NCBI RefSeq assembly: GCF_005239225.2
Contig: NC_133289.1
Span: forward strand, 9,369,501-9,433,500
Reading direction: 5' to 3'
Length of the DNA: 64,000 nucleotides
Source: Populus alba
Taxonomy: Eukaryota; Streptophyta; Magnoliopsida; Malpighiales; Salicaceae
The notes beneath the pieces were generated by a model. It worked only from the letters and a program-made list of their open reading frames with translations, searched no databases and was not told the origin of the DNA. Below are positions 61,801 to 64,000 of the stretch, in pieces. A program made the translations under genes and the position numbers. Every line of letters starts with the position of its first letter. Positions within the stretch are counted from its first letter, which is position 1.

Positions 61801-62390
61801 CAATTCCTAGCTATCTAGCTGCATCTCAATTTCTTAATTAATTTAGAGTCAAGGGAAACAAAACAAACAAATGCTCCTGTTCTGTGGATTATTGTTCTGA
61901 TAGATACGTGTAAATCAAGAGGAAGAAGAGGAAGAACAGAATTCAATTAGTGGTGGGGTTCGTGACATTCGAGCCCGAGACAATTCATGTGTGTGATACA
62001 TGTTTACTCTCTCCATCCCATTAGTGTTAGCTTTCTTTTTCTTTTTTGTTTTTGGTTTTTTAATTTGAGACTTAAATTCAATTTTTCTATTATATCCTTT
62101 GAGTCCAATTTAAATGTATAATCCAGCAATGCTTTAATTAGACAACCTAATGACAATACTAATTAATTAATGAATGGTGTTTACAAATTAAGGGCTAAAA
62201 ATAATAGGACGGGGGGGTAATATTTACACTTGGTTATAGAAACGATTTGTTAATTCATTCTCATAAAAAAAAAAAAAAATTACCTGTCTGTTAATTTGTG
62301 GCTCCTAGAAATTAAATGAATTTTTTTAATAATAAAAAAAACAGTTCGTGGGAGTTAATTGAAATTATAATTTTAATGTATATTTAGTAT
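58831..62390. other. AT-rich intergenic region without a recognised gene
   Basis: Several poly-A/T tracts (59190-59212, 59490-59520) and a TA run (60660-60675). A 142-codon frame at 60820-61248 begins MNMYRQIQEESDPRG and has no match to a family I know; it could be chance. The more GC-balanced segment 61260-61560 likewise shows no domain. Confidence 0.45.
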
Positions 62391-62394
62391 TATA

Positions 62395-62510
62395 GTGTAA
62401 AGTATTTTTTAAAAAATAATTTTTAATTAAAAGTATATTAAAATTATTTAAAAATATATTTTAGATAAAAAAAAATTAAAAAGAGTATGCAAAAAAACAA
62501 ACAATAAAGA
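62395..62510 (+). repeat. partial copy of the AT-rich dispersed repeat family
   Basis: GTAAAGTATTTTTTAAAAAA, AAAAGTATATTAAAATTATT, TAAAAATATATTTTAG, ending in CAAAAAAACAAAC. Confidence 0.5.
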
Positions 62511-63060
62511 ACTTCAAATACGAAAAAGAGCTGGGAACAAGCACGGGGCCATAAGCCCAAACAAGAATATAAGGAAACAAACTGCTGGTCAGAATAGAAC
62601 ACTTAGTGTTTTATAATGGGATGCTAATTGTTTTTAAAAATATTTTTATTTTAAAAAATAGCCGATAACCTTTACCTCATGAAAATCACATTATGAATAC
62701 CTGAAAGTGATAATTTAACAGTAATCCGAGGGATGGAGAGTGCATCACTTGACATGTTCACAAATAGTAATAATGCAGCTGCTGCTAAATTAGGGAGACA
62801 TGCACTCGCTGTTTTCTTAAGAAATATTGGAAAAAAGGGGAGGAAGCATATCCTATGGAAAATATATGGAAACAGATCGAAGGTAATGAGACAGAAGAAA
62901 AGGGACCACAACCTTTACCTTTGGCTGCCAGGCTCTGATCTGATGGAAAGGCTTAAAATATATATATGATGGCAAGTAAAACCAAAATATATCAGAAGGT
63001 TTGAAATGAAAATGAAAATGACTGATGCGGTGGAGATCTAAGTAAGTATATCATATTTTG

Positions 63061-63077
63061 GGAGCCTCGAAGGGCGA

Positions 63078-63116
<39 letters not shown>

Positions 63117-63206
63117 CACGTGTTGTGGTTCGCAATTGTAGCCAGCCATTGAAGAGGAGGGAGGAGGGAGGAGAAGACTTTTGTGCCTTCCTCCTCCATC
63201 TCTGCT

Positions 63207-63249
<43 letters not shown>

Positions 63250-63420
63250 TAAAAGGGAGCATCCCCTAAAAGACGTTCGACTTTTACAACCCTAGAGACT
63301 TTAAAAAAACCCCAACCCACGCCCTATTCCTCCCATAGTCTACGGTGGTGGCGGTGGCGGTGGTGGTGGTGGTGGTATAATACTTGAAGTAAAGCACGTA
63401 GGACACCTTTTTCTCTACTA
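63061..63420. promoter_or_regulatory. candidate promoter/leader region with CT tracts, G-box and GGT tract
   Basis: CT microsatellites at 63082-63112 and 63210-63247, a G-box core CACGTG at 63117-63122, and a GGT/GGC tract at 63343-63376. This dense combination with raised GC content is typical of plant proximal promoters and 5' leaders. If so, the gene lies beyond the right edge or is too short to see here. Strand and start site are undetermined. Confidence 0.4.
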
Positions 63421-64000
63421 GCTGGCTAGGACTAGGGGTACAGTTATAATTAACTATTTCTCGTAAAATGTGTTCTTTGACAATTGATCTGTTCCTTTAT
63501 GATTCGCTGCTACGTACTGTCCATGTCGATGGCTACAAAAATCATCTATTATTACTATTGCTTCTGCTGCCATAACCGATGAACGGTGCTGTTTCGTAGA
63601 GCCAAGCTAATTCAATTTTCCTTCCCTTTACCCGAGAAAATAAAATAAAATAAAAGCCAGCTCCTCTCTGGATGGATGGATGGATGTATGTATGTACACA
63701 AAGCGATTGTTGATGATAGTATTAAATAATAATAATAAATAAAAAGAAGAAGAAGAAGAAGTGAAAAGCTGACGAGTACAGATCGTCGTGATGCAGATGA
63801 AAGCAAAATGTCAAAAACTACGTTTCATTTCTGGGAACTGATATGTCCTCGACTCCAACGCTACCAGCTTTACCTACCCTATTCCTCTTAATTACATCAC
63901 CTGCCCCCGCCCCGCCCCACCGCCCAACCCAAACATGCTTCCTTCTTTCCCTTTTCAATATTCTTTTTCATTTTAATACTGAGAGACGACGCGTCATATT
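63421..64000. other. right-edge sequence without a recognised gene
   Basis: Includes GGAT/GTAT tetranucleotide runs (63671-63694), an AAG run (63745-63761) and a C-rich stretch (63901-63930). No exon recognised on either strand. Confidence 0.4.

Noticed and set aside
62733..62969. 78-codon open frame
   Set aside because: No family match, flanked by AT-rich repeat DNA and without promoter or splice evidence.

Overview
This is a plant nuclear genome window: intron-containing genes with GT-AG splice sites, very AT-rich intergenic DNA, and many transposable-element remnants. The protein repertoire (chloroplast bL17, a PBL-type receptor-like cytoplasmic kinase, LURP-one-related proteins, PECT1, organellar FolD) is that of a flowering plant. 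The repeat landscape and protein sequences suggest a woody eudicot of the poplar/willow type, but the species is an inference.

Layout. 1-4 kb: T-rich, non-coding-looking sequence with a fragment of an open frame at the left edge and a decayed direct repeat. 4.1-4.9 kb: LURP-one-related gene (minus). 5-10 kb: intergenic, with a 69-bp tandem duplication, microsatellites and an intact-looking tRNA-derived SINE with target-site duplications. 10.1-13.5 kb: remains of at least two Ty3/gypsy retrotransposons, some head-to-head. 13.7-14.7 kb: nuclear gene for chloroplast ribosomal protein L17 (minus). 16.5-18.5 kb: badly decayed Copia pol (minus). 20.0-23.7 kb: six-exon PBL8-like kinase (plus). 24.6-25.1 kb: two-exon gene for a secreted 12-cysteine peptide (plus). 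25-33 kb: repeats, including an ~800-bp direct duplication (28.1-29.7 kb) and a large inverted repeat with ~260-bp arms (30.1-31.0 kb). 33.7-34.6 kb: second LURP-one-related gene (plus). 35.6-42.2 kb: eight-exon PECT1 (minus). 43.1-47.7 kb: complete, young Copia retrotransposon (minus) with 240-bp LTRs and a GATAC target duplication; its coding frame is broken only by four stop codons. 52.0-54.1 kb: five-exon organellar FolD (minus). 54.8-57.4 kb: decayed CACTA (En/Spm) transposon. 58.0-58.8 kb: seven degenerate ~110-bp repeat units. 60-64 kb: no recognised gene; the last kilobase has CT tracts, a G-box and a GGT tract and may be the promoter or leader of a gene beyond the window.

The genes do not form one pathway. 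PECT1 makes CDP-ethanolamine for phosphatidylethanolamine, FolD interconverts one-carbon folates in an organelle, bL17 builds the plastid ribosome, and PBL8-like and LURP-one-related proteins belong to signalling and defence-associated families. The LOR-PECT1-FolD cluster recalls the Arabidopsis At2g38640-At2g38670 interval, which suggests conserved microsynteny. I did not find an undescribed multi-gene system. The most unusual non-genic structure is the 30.1-31.0 kb inverted repeat.
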